A stretch of 64,000 nucleotides of DNA. Origin: DASQFQ01 sp963805525 (GTDB taxonomy: Bacteria; Actinomycetota; Thermoleophilia; Solirubrobacterales; Solirubrobacteraceae). Position numbers and translations under genes: made by a program. Below the pieces are notes generated by a model. It was not told the DNA's origin, made no database searches, and worked only from the letters and a program-made list of their open reading frames with translations. The stretch covers positions 1,302,001 to 1,366,000 of the forward strand of contig CAWDUT010000004.1 of assembly GCA_963805525.1 (NCBI GenBank), read 5' to 3'. Every line of letters starts with the position of its first letter. Position 1 is the first letter of the stretch. Shown in pieces: positions 16,333 through 24,868 of this stretch.

Positions 16333-19300
16333 ACGCAGCGTCGATCGCCTCCTCGAGCGCCTGCGCGGTGAGCGACACGTCGGGCTCGCGCAGCATCCCC
16401 ATGTGCGGGGTGTCGAGGTGGACCTCGGTCACGCCGTCGCGCGCGAGCGCCCACCAGCCGTCCATCAGCGGGTTGTCGCGGTGCTCGGCGGAGCGGATGT
16501 GCAGGAGGTGGCCGGGCCACGGGTCGGCCCAGTAGGCGCGGCGCGCCTCCTTCGCGGCGGCGCGGACCGCCCGGCGCAGGCGCGCGTCGCGGCCGGGCAG
16601 GCCGCCGAACGCGTACCGCTCGGCCGTGAGCAGGCCGCGGCCGGCGGCGAGCAGAGCGGACTCGACCGGCAGGTCGCGCACGCCGGCGACCGCCCGGCGA
16701 CGCGCGCGCGAGCGGGTGAGGCGCAGGCGGGCGGCGCGGTCGGGTGGTGGGCCGAGCAGGCCCGGGTCGATCTCCTCCGGCGTGGTCCAGCCCCACACCA
16801 CGAGGCCGTGGGCGTCGTCGCCGCGCGGGTCGGGGAACAGTGCCTGCAGGTCGGGGCGCAGCGCGTGGATCGCGAGCAGGTAGGGCGTCGGGCCGGGCGT
16901 CTCGGGGCGGAGCAGGTCGGCCGTGATCAGGCCCTCCCGGACCCCGGACGTCCACGCCCAGGCGACGAACGCGGGGGCGTCGGCGCCGAGCGGATCGGGG
17001 AACGCGGCGCGGAGGTCGTCGCGGCGGCGCCAGGCGGCGGCGAGGTAGCGCGTCACGCCGGGCGCGACCTCTTCGCGCAGCCACGCGCGCAGCGGCGGGC
17101 CGCCCGCGGGTGCCTCGTCGCCGGCGCGCCACGCCGCGCCGATGGCCAGGTCGGCGATGCGGTCACGGCGCACGCCGGGGACGATCTCGGCGGGCCCGAC
17201 CTGCGGCGGCTCGGAGTCGAGCGCCGCCAGCAGCGCGATCTCCTCGCCCTGCGCGCGCAGCCGAGACGCCACCTCGGCCGCGACGGTCGCGCCGTTGCAG
17301 CGGCCGGCGATCAGGTAGGGCCCGTGCGGCTGCCGCCGCCGGACCTCGCCGAGGTAGCGCTCGGCGAGCACCGGCACGCTGCGGTCGAAGGAGGTCTGGC
17401 CGTCGAGCCCTTGCGGCTGGAGCGCGTAGACGGGCTGCTCGTCGCTGAGCCGGCGGGTCAGCGCGGCGAACGCGAGCAGGTTGCCGTCGCCCGCGGTGAC
17501 CACGAACAGCGGCGGCCGCGAGCCCTCCCCGCGCAGCTCGACCATCGTGTCCCAGCGGCCTTGGCGCCGGGAGCCCGGCCCGAGCGTCGCGGCGAGCGCG
17601 CGCGGCGTGGGGGCGGCGAAGATCGTGGCGGGCGCGACGCGCACCCCGGTGCGGCGCTGGACCTCGGCGCAGAGCGCCAGCGCGAGCAGCGAGTGGCCGC
17701 CGAGCGCGAAGAAGTCGTCCTCGGCCGTCACCGGCCGGATCTCGAGCACCGCCTCGAAGGCCTCGATGACCGCTCGCTCGTGCGGACCTTCGCGGTGGCC
17801 CTCGCCGTTGGCGGCGCGGGCGTAGTGCGCCTGGGTCGGCGCGGGCAGCCGATCGCGCGCGACCTTCCCGTTGCCGGTGAGGGGGAGCGACGGCATCCGC
17901 ACCCACGCAACCGGCACCATCGCCGCCGGCAGGCGCTCCGCGACGTGCGCGCGGAGGGCGGTGGGAGAGGGCGCCGGGCCACCCGGGCGCGCGACGATAT
18001 AGGCCGCGAGGCGGTGGTCAGCGGCCGATCCGCCGTTGGCGGCGGTTGTGCCGGAGGCGAGGGAGCCGCCGTTGCCGTTGGCGGTTGCCTTGCCGGTCGC
18101 CGCCACGACCACGTCGGCGACCGCCGGGTGCTCGCGCACGACGGCCTCGATCTCGGCCGGCTCCACGCGCACGCCGCGGATCTTCACCTGGCCGTCCGCG
18201 CGGCCGCGGAACTCGAGCGCCCCGTCGGACGGTCGCCGGCGGACGCGGTCGCCGGTGCGGTAGCAACGCCCGCTCGGACCGTCGACGAAGCGCTGCGCGG
18301 TGAGCTCCGGGTCCTGCCAGTAGCCCGCCGCCACGCCGCCGCCGCCGATCCACAGCTCGCCCTCGACGCCGTCGGGCAGCTCGCGCCCGCGCGGGTCCAT
18401 GACGTGACAGGCGGTGCCCGGGACCGGCAGGCCGATCGGCAGCGGGCCGGTGACGGCGTCGCCGCGCCGGAGTGTCCAGGTCGTGGTGAACGTCGTGCCT
18501 TCCGTCGGGCCGTAGCCGTTGGTGAAGCGCCCGCCCGGCGGTAGCGCGGCGAGCGCACGCTCGACGTGGGCGGGCGAGACGACGTCGCCGCCGGCGAGCA
18601 CGTGATCCACGGCCGCGAGCGCATCGGGGCGCCGGTCGACGAGCGCGTGGAACAGACCGGCCGTCAGCCACAGCGTCGTGACGCTGTACCGGGCAACCAC
18701 CTCCGCGACCGCGCCGGGGTCCGGCCGCTCGGCCAGCGGCGCGATCGCGCCGCCGTTGACGAGCGGGCCCCAGACCTCGAGCGTCGTGGCATCGAAGGCG
18801 GGCGAGGCCGCGTGCAGCGTCACGGTCCCCGGGCCGAGCTCGGCGAACGCGCAGTCCTGCACCAGCCGGAGGATGTTCGCGTGCGTGACGATCACGCCCT
18901 TCGGCTCGCCGGTCGAGCCCGAGGTGAAGTTCAGCTGCACGGGATCGCCGGGCGCCGCGCGGTCGAGGTCACCCGGGTCCGGCGCGGACGCATCGGGCGT
19001 GACGTCCTCCCCGATCACCACGCGCGCTCCGGCCGCCGCGAGGATCTCGCGCCGTCGCGCCTCGGGATGGTCGAGGTCGAGCGCCACCATCACCGCGCCC
19101 GCTCGCGCCGCCGCGAGGTGGGCGACCACCGCGTCGGCGGAGCGCGGCAGGGCCATGCCGATGCGGTCGCCCGGCGCCACACCGGCGGCACGGAGCGCCC
19201 CGGCGAGGCCACCCGCGCGCGCCCAGAGGTCCGCGTAGGTGAGGCTGCCATCACCCACCACCGCCGGAAGATCGGCAGGGATCTGTGCGACCGCGGCCGG

Positions 19301-22291
19301 CAGCGCCGCGGAGGGGTCGTGGCGCGGCGGCGTCGCGATGCTCGCGGGCTCGCCGAGCGGGAGCGTCAGGGCGGGGGCGTCGGGGTGCTCGGCGAACTCC
19401 GCGAGCAGGCGCGCGTGGTGGGCGGCGATCCGGGAGGCGGTCGCAGGGTCGAAGGCGGCGGCGTGCTCCCATACAAAGTCGACCGACCCGTCGGTGAGCG
19501 GTGCGCCGATGACGTTGAGGTCCGCCTTGGCGGTGTCGTCGGGCAGCGCGTGCACGACGCGCGCGCTGAGACCCGGCCAGTCGACCCCGCCGCGCGGCGA
19601 GTCGTGGAACGAGAACAGCGTCTGCACCAGCGGCGAGCGGGACGGATCGCGCGGTGGCGCCAGCCAGTCGACGACGCGGTCGAACGGGACATCGGCGTGC
19701 GAGAGGCCGCCGATGACGACGTCGCGCACGCGCCGGATCACCTCGCGGACGCTCGGGTCGCCGGAGAGGTCGATCCGCAGCGCGATCGTGTTCACGAGCA
19801 TCCCGAGCGTGCTCGCCACGCCGGGGTCGCCGCGGTTGGCGACGCCGGTGCCGAGCTGCACGTCGTCGCGGCCGTCGTAGCGGGCCAACTGGACCGCGAA
19901 GGCCGCCAGGCAGGCCTGGAAGAGCGTCGCACCTTCCTCCTCGGCGAGCGCCGCGGCCGCCCGCGCCGTCGCCGGCTCGAGGCGGTGCCGCACGGTGCCG
20001 CCGTCGAACGACTCGCGGGTCGCGCGCGGCCGGTCGCACGGCAGCCGCAGCAGCTCCGGGGCCGGGTCGAGGACCTCGGCCCAGTACTCGGCCTGGGCGT
20101 CGAGCGCCTCCGCGTTGGCGGCCTCCCACGCCGCGACGTCGCCGACGTGCAGCGCCGGCGGCGGCAGGGTCGCGCCTCCGTAGAGCGCGCCGAGCTCGCG
20201 CATGATCACGTCGAACGACCATCCGTCGTGCGCGAGGTGGTGTTCGAGGCACAGCAGCGCCCAGCGCTCGTCGGCGAGCTGCATCAACGTCCAGCGCACC
20301 CACGGTGCCTGACTCGGATCGACCTTGGCGCGTGCGCGTGCGCGCGCCGCGCGCGCCACCGCGACCGAGCCCGCGCCGCGCAGGTCGAGCTCCTCGAGCG
20401 CGATCGGCACCCGCTCGTGCACCCGCTGGAACGGCTCGCCGTCGCGCACGACGATCGAGCTGCGCAGCGCCTCGTGGCGGTTGACGAGCGCCTCCAGCGC
20501 CGTGCGCAGCCTCGCCGGCTCGAGCGGGCCGGAGATCCGCACCCACCCGACGTGCTGGTACGCGCGCGCCCCGGGGTTCATCTCCCCGAACAGCCATGTC
20601 CGCCGCTGCGCGCCGGTCAGCGGGGCGAGCGCGCCGCCCGGCCGCGGCGTGATCGCGGGGAGCGCGGGCCCGACCGCGTCTGTGAGCGCGGCGGCGAGCG
20701 CGCGCGGGGTGCGGTGCGCGAACACGGCGCCGACGCCGAGGCTCGCGTGCCCGAGCGCCCGCAGCCGCCCGACCAGCGCGATCGCGAGCAGCGAGTCGCC
20801 GCCGAGCGCGAAGAAGTCGTCGTCCGGCCCCGGCAGCTCGCCGCCGAGGAGCTCGCGCATCACGCCCGCGACCCGCAGCGCCTCCTCGCTCACCGGACCG
20901 CTTTCGCCGTCGCCGGCCGCCGGCTCGGGCAGCGCGTCGCGATCGACCTTGCCGCGCGCGGTCAGCGGCATCACGTCGAGCGCGATCACCGTCCACGGCA
21001 CGTACGCCTGCGGCAGCCGCTCGGCGAGGTGCGCGCGCAGCGCCTCGGGATCGAGCGTCGCGCCCTCCACCGGCGTGACGTACGCCGTCAGCTGTGGATG
21101 CCCGGCGACCGGCGTGCGCACGGTCACCGCCGCGCGCGCCACGTCCTGATGCGCGGCGAGCGCGTGCTCGGCCTCGCCCGGCTCGACCCGGACGCCGCCG
21201 ATCTTCACCTGCCGGTCGAGCCGGCCAACGAAGTGCAGCACGCCGTCGTCGTCCTCCCACACGCGGTCGCCGGTGCGATACCAGCCGTCCACGAAGCGCT
21301 CGGCCGTCGCCTCCGGGTTGTCGCGGTAGCCACGCGCGACCGCCGGCCCGCCGATCAGCAGCTCCCCGTCCTCGGCGACCCGCGCCGTGTAGCCGGGCAG
21401 CGGGCGCCCGATCGGCACGTCAGCGCCGACCTCGAAGAGCTCGTGGCCGGTGCAGAGGACGGTCGTCTCGGTGGGCCCGTAGCCGTTGATCAGCCGGACG
21501 TGCGGGTGCGCCGCCAACAGCCGCCGGGCGGCCTCCGGTTGGAGCACGTCGGCGCTCGAGACCGCGATCCGCACCCCGGCGAGGTCGTCGAGCGCGTCGT
21601 CGACGAGCCGGCTGAAGACGCCCGAGGCCGCGCTCAGGAACGTGATCCCGCGCTCGCGGATCAGGCGGCCGACCTCGCGCGGATCGGGGCGCCCCGGCGG
21701 CGCCACCACGAGCCGGGCGCCGGCCGCGAGCGCACCCCACAGCTCCAGGACGGAGATGTCGAAGTTCAGCGGCGTCACCAACAGCACCGTGTCGTCCCGC
21801 TTCGGCAGGACGTCGCTCCCGCCGCCCAGCAGCGTCATCAGGTTGGCGTGCGTGATCTCGACGCCCTTCGGCCGCCCGGTCGAGCCGGACGTGTAGAGGA
21901 CGTAGGCGAGCCGCTCCCCGCCCGGCGCCGACTCCACCTCGCCGCCCGGCACGCCCTCCGGCTCCAGCGGCAGCACCACGCGCGGCCGCGCGTTCTCGAG
22001 GATCAGCGCGTGGCGCGCCGGCGGGTCCGCCGGGTCGAGCGGCACGTACGCGGCGCCCGCGCGCAGGATCCCCAGCAGCGAGACGACCGCGGTCGTCGCG
22101 CGCTCCACGTACGCGGCGACCACGTCGCCCGGTCGCACGCCGTCGCGCCGCAGTGCCTCGGCAATCCCGTCCGCGCGCGCGAGCAGCTCGCCGTAGCTCA
22201 GGACTTCTCGGCCGTCATCGACCGCGGGGGCGGCAGGATCACGGCGGGCATGAGCCGCGATGAGGCCGTCAAGCGAGGCATCCGTGCGCAC
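16319..22291 (-). CDS. Two-module nonribosomal peptide synthetase, A-T-C-A-T-TE
   Basis: The 1,990-residue protein reads: adenylation A1 (1-470; YTSGSTGRPKG at 133, NGYGPTE at 269, YRTGD at 338), carrier T1 (Ser500 in LGGDSLL), condensation C (about 555-990; HHLAHDG at 684-690), adenylation A2 (about 1005-1485; FTSGSTGEPKG, NGYGPTE), carrier T2 (Ser1534 in LGGHSLL) and thioesterase TE (about 1583-1990). There is no starter C domain, so it should join two amino or aryl acids and release them. Hand-read A2 specificity residues D-A-L-W-L-G-G-T-F are close to valine codes; A1 (D-I-L-S-A-S-G-V-L) is not familiar. The TE nucleophile is Cys1665 in GRCNGA, with Asp1692 and His1963, and it carries a long insertion with two FPDP repeats. 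GTG start, 33 bases after the response regulator. Confidence 0.93.
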   Translation of the reverse strand: MRTDASLDGLIAAHARRDPAAPAVDDGREVLSYGELLARADGIAEALRRDGVRPGDVVAAYVERATTAVVSLLGILRAGAAYVPLDPADPPARHALILENARPRVVLPLEPEGVPGGEVESAPGGERLAYVLYTSGSTGRPKGVEITHANLMTLLGGGSDVLPKRDDTVLLVTPLNFDISVLELWGALAAGARLVVAPPGRPDPREVGRLIRERGITFLSAASGVFSRLVDDALDDLAGVRIAVSSADVLQPEAARRLLAAHPHVRLINGYGPTETTVLCTGHELFEVGADVPIGRPLPGYTARVAEDGELLIGGPAVARGYRDNPEATAERFVDGWYRTGDRVWEDDDGVLHFVGRLDRQVKIGGVRVEPGEAEHALAAHQDVARAAVTVRTPVAGHPQLTAYVTPVEGATLDPEALRAHLAERLPQAYVPWTVIALDVMPLTARGKVDRDALPEPAAGDGESGPVSEEALRVAGVMRELLGGELPGPDDDFFALGGDSLLAIALVGRLRALGHASLGVGAVFAHRTPRALAAALTDAVGPALPAITPRPGGALAPLTGAQRRTWLFGEMNPGARAYQHVGWVRISGPLEPARLRTALEALVNRHEALRSSIVVRDGEPFQRVHERVPIALEELDLRGAGSVAVARAARARARAKVDPSQAPWVRWTLMQLADERWALLCLEHHLAHDGWSFDVIMRELGALYGGATLPPPALHVGDVAAWEAANAEALDAQAEYWAEVLDPAPELLRLPCDRPRATRESFDGGTVRHRLEPATARAAAALAEEEGATLFQACLAAFAVQLARYDGRDDVQLGTGVANRGDPGVASTLGMLVNTIALRIDLSGDPSVREVIRRVRDVVIGGLSHADVPFDRVVDWLAPPRDPSRSPLVQTLFSFHDSPRGGVDWPGLSARVVHALPDDTAKADLNVIGAPLTDGSVDFVWEHAAAFDPATASRIAAHHARLLAEFAEHPDAPALTLPLGEPASIATPPRHDPSAALPAAVAQIPADLPAVVGDGSLTYADLWARAGGLAGALRAAGVAPGDRIGMALPRSADAVVAHLAAARAGAVMVALDLDHPEARRREILAAAGARVVIGEDVTPDASAPDPGDLDRAAPGDPVQLNFTSGSTGEPKGVIVTHANILRLVQDCAFAELGPGTVTLHAASPAFDATTLEVWGPLVNGGAIAPLAERPDPGAVAEVVARYSVTTLWLTAGLFHALVDRRPDALAAVDHVLAGGDVVSPAHVERALAALPPGGRFTNGYGPTEGTTFTTTWTLRRGDAVTGPLPIGLPVPGTACHVMDPRGRELPDGVEGELWIGGGGVAAGYWQDPELTAQRFVDGPSGRCYRTGDRVRRRPSDGALEFRGRADGQVKIRGVRVEPAEIEAVVREHPAVADVVVAATGKATANGNGGSLASGTTAANGGSAADHRLAAYIVARPGGPAPSPTALRAHVAERLPAAMVPVAWVRMPSLPLTGNGKVARDRLPAPTQAHYARAANGEGHREGPHERAVIEAFEAVLEIRPVTAEDDFFALGGHSLLALALCAEVQRRTGVRVAPATIFAAPTPRALAATLGPGSRRQGRWDTMVELRGEGSRPPLFVVTAGDGNLLAFAALTRRLSDEQPVYALQPQGLDGQTSFDRSVPVLAERYLGEVRRRQPHGPYLIAGRCNGATVAAEVASRLRAQGEEIALLAALDSEPPQVGPAEIVPGVRRDRIADLAIGAAWRAGDEAPAGGPPLRAWLREEVAPGVTRYLAAAWRRRDDLRAAFPDPLGADAPAFVAWAWTSGVREGLITADLLRPETPGPTPYLLAIHALRPDLQALFPDPRGDDAHGLVVWGWTTPEEIDPGLLGPPPDRAARLRLTRSRARRRAVAGVRDLPVESALLAAGRGLLTAERYAFGGLPGRDARLRRAVRAAAKEARRAYWADPWPGHLLHIRSAEHRDNPLMDGWWALARDGVTEVHLDTPHMGMLREPDVSLTAQALEEAIDAAFAVA

Positions 22292-22324
22292 GGACGCGAT
22301 CCTAAGCGCAGCGCTGACGCGCTG

Positions 22325-22981
22325 TCAGGCGATAAGCCCGAGGCGCTGCGCCTTCTGTACCGCCTCGGCGCGGTTGCGCACGCCGAGCTTGCGATACAGC
22401 GAGGAGGTGTGCTCCTTGATCGTGTGCGGCGAGAGGAACAGACGCTCGGCGATCTCGCGGTTGGTCGCGCCGCCCGCGACGAGGTCGAGCACCTCGCGCT
22501 CGCGGTCGGTGAGCGGCGGGCCGCCCGGCGACTCGTGTGGCTTGAAGACCGTCATCCCGAGCCCGACCATCCGCACCGCGCCGGCGATGTCGGCCGCCGG
22601 CCAGTCCTTCGAGATGAAGCCGGCCGCGCCCGCGGCGCGCGCGGCGTTGGGCGAGATCCGCCCCGCGCCCGAGATCAGCAGCACGTTCGTGTTCGGCACC
22701 AGGAAGCGCAGGCGCTCGCAGATCTCCGCGCCCGACTCCTGCCCGACGAACAGGTCGACGAGGGCGACATGCGGTTCGTAGCGCTGCGCGAGCGTGATCG
22801 CCTCGTCGGCGTTGCGCGCGCTCAGGCAGCGCTCGACCCACGGCTGCTCGCCGAGCATCAGCCGGAAGCCCCAGTGCACGACCTCGTGGTCGTCGACCAC
22901 CAGCACGCGCAGGCGCCGGTCGCCTCCGCCGCCGGTGCTGCCGCCGCCGAGGCGGCTGGGGTTCACGTCAGGCACGCCCAA
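22325..22981 (-). CDS. NarL-type response regulator
   Basis: The 218 residues hold a receiver domain (VLVVDDHE, phospho-acceptor Asp76 in VALVDLF, conserved Lys in FISKDWP) and a LuxR-type helix-turn-helix (LTDREREVLDLVAGG ... TNREIAERLFLSPHTIKEH). Three starts are possible near the kinase stop: TTG 22981, GTG 22975 and GTG 22966; a Gly-rich 20-residue leader precedes the receiver domain. It is encoded between its cognate kinase and the NRPS, 33 bases upstream of the latter, so it is the natural candidate to control this island. Confidence 0.9.
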   Translation of the reverse strand: MGVPDVNPSRLGGGSTGGGGDRRLRVLVVDDHEVVHWGFRLMLGEQPWVERCLSARNADEAITLAQRYEPHVALVDLFVGQESGAEICERLRFLVPNTNVLLISGAGRISPNAARAAGAAGFISKDWPAADIAGAVRMVGLGMTVFKPHESPGGPPLTDREREVLDLVAGGATNREIAERLFLSPHTIKEHTSSLYRKLGVRNRAEAVQKAQRLGLIA

Positions 22982-24098
22982 TGGGCACCGCCAATCTCAC
23001 TCGCCACACGCCCGGCTCGCGCTCGCCGAACTCGATGATCCCGCCGGCCTGGATGGCCTCCAGCGCGGCGAGCCGCAGGCCCATCCCGCTCGCCGGGCGC
23101 GGCCGCCCGTGGATGCCGTCGTTGCAGATCTCCATCACGAACGTGTCGTCGATCCGCTGCACCGACACGTCGACCGACGTCGGGTCGGCGTGCTTGCTCG
23201 CGTTGCGCACCGCCTCGATCAGCACCGACTGCGCGAGCGGCTCGACCTCATCGGGCACTCGCAGGTTCGCGTTCAGCGACAGGCCGAGCTCCGGATGCAC
23301 GTCGGCGAGCCGGCCGAACTCCTCGGCGAACGTCGTCTGCGTCGGCCGCGCCATCCGCCCCAGCGGCCGCCCGAGTGCGGTCCTCAGGTCCTTGAGCGCG
23401 GCGTTGAGCTCCTCGCGGATGCGCTCGCGCGCCTCACCGGTCAGCTCCTGGTCGGCCGAGAACGCCATCGACACGCCGAACAGCCGCTGGATGACGGCGT
23501 CGTGGATCTCGCGCGCGAGGTCGATGCGCTCCTGCAGCTGCTTGGCGAGCTCCTGGTTGCGGGTCGCGATCCGCGCGTGGGTGGCGAGCGCGGCGACCTT
23601 GCCGATCGTCCACAGCAGGTAGCGCTCGCCGTCGGTCAGCGGCGTCGAGCCGGGGCGGTCGGAGAGGATCACGCCGGTCCAGCGCCCGCTGGCGGCGATC
23701 GGCGTGCACACGAGCAGCCCGTCACGCAGCAGCGAGCGGTAGCGCTCCGGCAGCTCGAGGTCGAGGCTCTCCACCACGTCGAGCACGCGGTCCTCCAGCA
23801 GCGCCTCGCGCGCGATCGGCGCGGTCTCGACCGTGAGGTGCGTGCCGGCGAAGACGTCGAGCGGGATGTTGTGCGAGCCGGCCGCGCGCACCCGCCGCTG
23901 CGTCTCGTCGTAGCGGAAGAGCACCGCGCGCTCCATCGAGGTCAGCGAGCACGCCGCCTCGCACAGCCGGCCGTAGAACTCCTCGGACGAGCCGTCCTCC
24001 TCGACGCGCGCGAGCAGGTCGACGAACATCTCGAGCGCGTCGATCCGGACGGCCGGCGCGTGGTCGTCTCCCAGCGTCACAGCTGGCCCCTCCACCAT
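22968..24098 (-). CDS. GAF-domain sensor histidine kinase, NarX/DegS type
   Basis: The 376-residue soluble kinase has a GAF sensor (about 25-170), a HisKA_3 dimerisation helix with phospho-acceptor His199 (LAREIHDAVIQRLFG), and an HATPase domain (VLIEAVRNASKHA, then NDG and GMGLR). No membrane helix is seen, so the signal is probably cytoplasmic. The stop overlaps the response-regulator start. The gene begins 24 bases after the MBL hydrolase gene and may be in the same transcript. Confidence 0.9.
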   Translation of the reverse strand: MVEGPAVTLGDDHAPAVRIDALEMFVDLLARVEEDGSSEEFYGRLCEAACSLTSMERAVLFRYDETQRRVRAAGSHNIPLDVFAGTHLTVETAPIAREALLEDRVLDVVESLDLELPERYRSLLRDGLLVCTPIAASGRWTGVILSDRPGSTPLTDGERYLLWTIGKVAALATHARIATRNQELAKQLQERIDLAREIHDAVIQRLFGVSMAFSADQELTGEARERIREELNAALKDLRTALGRPLGRMARPTQTTFAEEFGRLADVHPELGLSLNANLRVPDEVEPLAQSVLIEAVRNASKHADPTSVDVSVQRIDDTFVMEICNDGIHGRPRPASGMGLRLAALEAIQAGGIIEFGEREPGVWRVRLAVPIGRA

Positions 24099-24122
24099 GC
24101 CGAGGAGAGTACTCGGGCGCGG

Positions 24123-24857
24123 TTAAGTCCTGCCGGTGGCGCGTGCGTCGGCCACCGCCGCGCTCACGCCGCCGCGCCACGGGTCGCCGTGCCCGAAGCC
24201 GATCACGGCGGCCTCGACGCTCTCGAGCCGGCCGATCGAGGTGAGCGCCTGCGCGCTCGAGGCCGCGAACGCGGCCGGCATCAGCTGCACGCCGTGGCGG
24301 CCGGTCAGCGGGTTGCGCGAGCACAGCACGTCGCCGACGAGCAGCGCCGAGTGGCCCTCGAAGTGCAGCGCGACGCACCCGTCGGTGTGGCCGGGCGCGT
24401 GCACGACGCGCGGGCGGCCGGGCACCTCGAGCCGCTCGTCGCCGGTGAAGGTCCCGACCTCGCCGATGCGCATCTGACTCGGTCGGCCCGCGCGCGCGAG
24501 CACGCCCATCAGCCGCCACGCAGCGGGATAGCGCAGGTACGGCAGGACCGAGCCGTCGCGCTTGCCTCCGTCCTGCGTGAGCGCGAGCTGCTCATCGGCC
24601 GCGTGCACGAGCACCGGCACGCCGTGCTCGCTGCGCAGCCGCTCCGCGAAGCCGACGTGGTCGGGGTGCGCGTGGGTCAGGACGAGCGCGCGGATGTCGC
24701 TCCAGTCGTGCCCCATCTCGCCCAGGCAGTCGGCGAGCTTGTCGTAGAACGAGGGGATCCCGGCGTCGACCACTGTCAGACCCGTGGCGTCCTCGACCAG
24801 ATAGAAGTTGATGAGATCGCTGCCCAGCCGATGCAGCCCCTCGGCGATGCGCGGCAT
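24123..24857 (-). CDS. MBL-fold metallo-hydrolase
   Basis: The 244-residue hydrolase has an intact dinuclear zinc site: THAHPDH at 61-67 (HxHxDH), HAPGHTDG, the bridging Asp in LLVGDVL, and a late His in GFGHGDPW. It resembles general glyoxalase II/lactonase-like members. The start MPRIAEGLHRLG is chosen because upstream sequence belongs to the amidase. It lies 11 bases after the amidase stop and 24 before the kinase gene. Substrate unknown. Confidence 0.85.
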   Translation of the reverse strand: MPRIAEGLHRLGSDLINFYLVEDATGLTVVDAGIPSFYDKLADCLGEMGHDWSDIRALVLTHAHPDHVGFAERLRSEHGVPVLVHAADEQLALTQDGGKRDGSVLPYLRYPAAWRLMGVLARAGRPSQMRIGEVGTFTGDERLEVPGRPRVVHAPGHTDGCVALHFEGHSALLVGDVLCSRNPLTGRHGVQLMPAAFAASSAQALTSIGRLESVEAAVIGFGHGDPWRGGVSAAVADARATGRT

Positions 24858-24868
24858 TTCTGTCTGAA

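Noticed and set aside
18566..23038. 1,490-codon plus-strand ORF
   Set aside because: It runs antisense to the NRPS and response-regulator genes and has only Arg/Gly/Val-rich shadow composition.
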